Origin: Proteobacteria bacterium UBA2363
GTDB taxonomy: Bacteria > Pseudomonadota > Gammaproteobacteria > Xanthomonadales > UBA2363
Assembly (NCBI GenBank): GCA_002344355.1
Contig: DDTN01000022.1
Span: 110,034 to 174,033, forward strand
Direction: 5' to 3'
Length of the DNA: 64,000 nt
The position numbers and the translations under genes were made by a program. Below the pieces are notes generated by a model. It was given only the letters and a program-made list of their open reading frames with translations, did no database searches and had not been told where the DNA came from. Below are positions 63,026 through 64,000 of the stretch, one piece after another (the first letter of the stretch is position 1; the number at the start of each line of letters is the position of its first letter).

Positions 63026-63872
63026 GGCGACGACGGCGCTGACGCTGCCGGCGCCGGCCAAGCTCAACCTGTTCCTGCACGTCACCGGGCGCCGCGCCGA
63101 CGGCTACCACACGCTGCAGACGATGTTCCAGTTGCTCGACTGGGGCGACCGCATCGTGCTGCGGCCGCGCGACGACGGGCGCATCGAGCGGCATGGCGGC
63201 CTGCCCGGCCTGGCCCCCGCGCAGGACCTGGCGGTGCGTGCCGCCCATGCCCTGCGCGCGCTGGCCGGCGGTCGCCACGGGGTCGACATCGCGATCGACA
63301 AGCAGGTCCCGGCCGGCGCCGGCCTGGGCGGCGGCAGCTCCGATGCCGCCACCGTGCTGCTGGGCCTGGACCGCCTCTGGGGCCTGGGGCTGGGCCTGGA
63401 GCGCCTGGCGGCGCTGGGACTGGAACTGGGCGCCGACGTGCCGGTGTTCGTGCATGGCCGCAGCGGCCTGGCCAGCGGCATCGGCGAGCGGATCGAGCCT
63501 GCCGGGCTGTCCGGGCAGTGGTACGTGGTGCTCTGGCCAGGCGTCGGGCTGGCCACCGGCGAGGTTTTCCAAGCGCCTGAATTGACAAGGAACACCCCGA
63601 CCTTGACAATGTCGGCCCTGCCAGCGGCACCCACCCGGAACGATCTGCAGCCCGTCGCCATCCGCCTGTGCCCGGTCATCGGCGAGGCGCTGGCGTGGCT
63701 GGCCGGCCACGGACCGGCCCGGATGACCGGCAGCGGCAGCGCGGTGTTCGCGACGGTGGCCGACCAGGCCACCGCCCGGGCCGCGGCCGCCGCCAGTCCC
63801 TGGCCCGCCTGGGCGGTGCAGGGTGTAGCCGTGTCGCCACTGCACCGGGCGCTGGGCATCGCGCCAGGCTAG
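63018..63872 (+). CDS. ispE: 4-diphosphocytidyl-2-C-methyl-D-erythritol kinase IspE
   Basis: 284 residues from GTG 63018. GHMP kinase motifs: APAKLNLFLHVTGRRADGYH (12-31), ATP loop PAGAGLGGGSSDAA (about 97-110) and TGSGSAVFA near 240. It phosphorylates CDP-ME in the MEP isoprenoid pathway. Its usual partners tRNA-Gln and prs are not reached in the remaining 128 bases. Confidence 0.95.
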   Translation: MTEATTALTLPAPAKLNLFLHVTGRRADGYHTLQTMFQLLDWGDRIVLRPRDDGRIERHGGLPGLAPAQDLAVRAAHALRALAGGRHGVDIAIDKQVPAGAGLGGGSSDAATVLLGLDRLWGLGLGLERLAALGLELGADVPVFVHGRSGLASGIGERIEPAGLSGQWYVVLWPGVGLATGEVFQAPELTRNTPTLTMSALPAAPTRNDLQPVAIRLCPVIGEALAWLAGHGPARMTGSGSAVFATVADQATARAAAAASPWPAWAVQGVAVSPLHRALGIAPG

Positions 63873-63883
63873 ACGCAGCACCC

Positions 63884-63993
63884 CCGCTCCAGCGCGGGAA
63901 CCCCAGCGGTCGCGGGCTTTGCCCGCGCCGCGAGGCGAAAGCCGGGCAGGATGCCCGGTCTCTTGCCAGCGAAGCGCCCGCAGAAGTGCGGGA
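63884..63993. repeat. Cluster of four small hairpins after ispE
   Basis: Within 110 bases there are arms CCCGC/GCGGG (63884-63899), CGCGGGC/GCCCGCG (63912-63928), CCGGGCA/TGCCCGG (63943-63959) and CCCGCA/TGCGGG (63978-63993), with loops of 3-6 bases. Each is separated by 12-18 bases of purine-rich sequence such as GAGGCGAAA. The regular spacing suggests a repeated palindromic element or a structured RNA; the first hairpin is 12 bases past the ispE stop and could also terminate it. It runs to the window edge. Confidence 0.5.
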
Positions 63994-64000
63994 TCAGCGG

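Noticed and set aside
63582..63608. Two TTGACA hexamers inside ispE
   Set aside because: They lie in the coding region with no matching -10 at 16-18 bases; the second is in codons for Leu-Thr-Met. Probably chance.
63873..64000. tRNA-Gln expected after ispE
   Set aside because: No cloverleaf, T-loop (GGTTCRA) or CCA end can be built; only short hairpins are present.

Overview
The window is a stretch of bacterial chromosome with very high GC content and short intergenic gaps. Many neighbouring genes overlap by 4 bases (ATGA or GTGA). Gene content and order point to a gammaproteobacterium of the Xanthomonadales/Lysobacterales, perhaps near Rhodanobacteraceae or Lysobacteraceae: miaB-ybeZ-ybeY-corC, petABC-sspAB, lgt-thyA-folA, hemA-prfA divergent from lolB-ispE, wrbA-DUF2069, yihY-tlpA-acyP, and an ECF sigma factor next to a Ser/Thr kinase. 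This is inferred from gene content and order; no database search was run. Almost all of it is core chromosome. I see no prophage, integrase, transposase, CRISPR array, rRNA or tRNA. Layout: 1-2106 holds the end of a methyltransferase gene and a decayed membrane-protein gene with two in-frame stops and a frameshift. 2107-7276 (minus) is the tRNA/rRNA maturation cluster miaB, ybeZ, ybeY, corC. It ends in a DUF4105 (Lnb-like) membrane protein where gammaproteobacteria usually carry lnt. 7446-13637 holds a lytic transglycosylase, a secreted protein, the Mg2+ channel gene mgtE, a gene-poor kilobase with an 11-copy heptamer repeat, and an MgtC/DUF4010 protein. 13659-20790 runs from a DegS-like protease through the cytochrome bc1 operon petABC, sspAB and gltX to a Zur-like repressor. 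20787-31754 carries an exported zinc amidohydrolase, an OmpR/histidine kinase pair, a DUF4397 secreted protein, a homocysteine methyltransferase, an isoaspartyl peptidase, an RsuA-type pseudouridine synthase, dgkA, terC, apaG and apaH. 31747-39012 carries a YceI protein, folA, thyA, lgt and the glyoxylate shunt (aceB, aceA) with a divergent LysR regulator. 39118-46700 is a mixed set that includes a signal peptidase I, wrbA, a YihY membrane protein, a thioredoxin and acylphosphatase. 46752-53448 has an FG-GAP secreted protein, the ECF sigma factor, a 1230-residue kinase-ATPase-TPR protein and ppk2. 53502-58027 holds moaB, a TPR/GT41 glycosyltransferase, an acetyltransferase, a YCII protein and a small coiled-coil exported protein. 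58028-63872 has prfA, hemA, a TPR lipoprotein, lolB and ispE. The window ends in a cluster of small hairpins. The most interesting features are the Lnb-like protein in the lnt slot, given lgt, lolB and lipoproteins elsewhere in the window; the ECF sigma factor coupled to a non-RD kinase fused to an ATPase/TPR module; and the two secreted proteins with related C-terminal tails.
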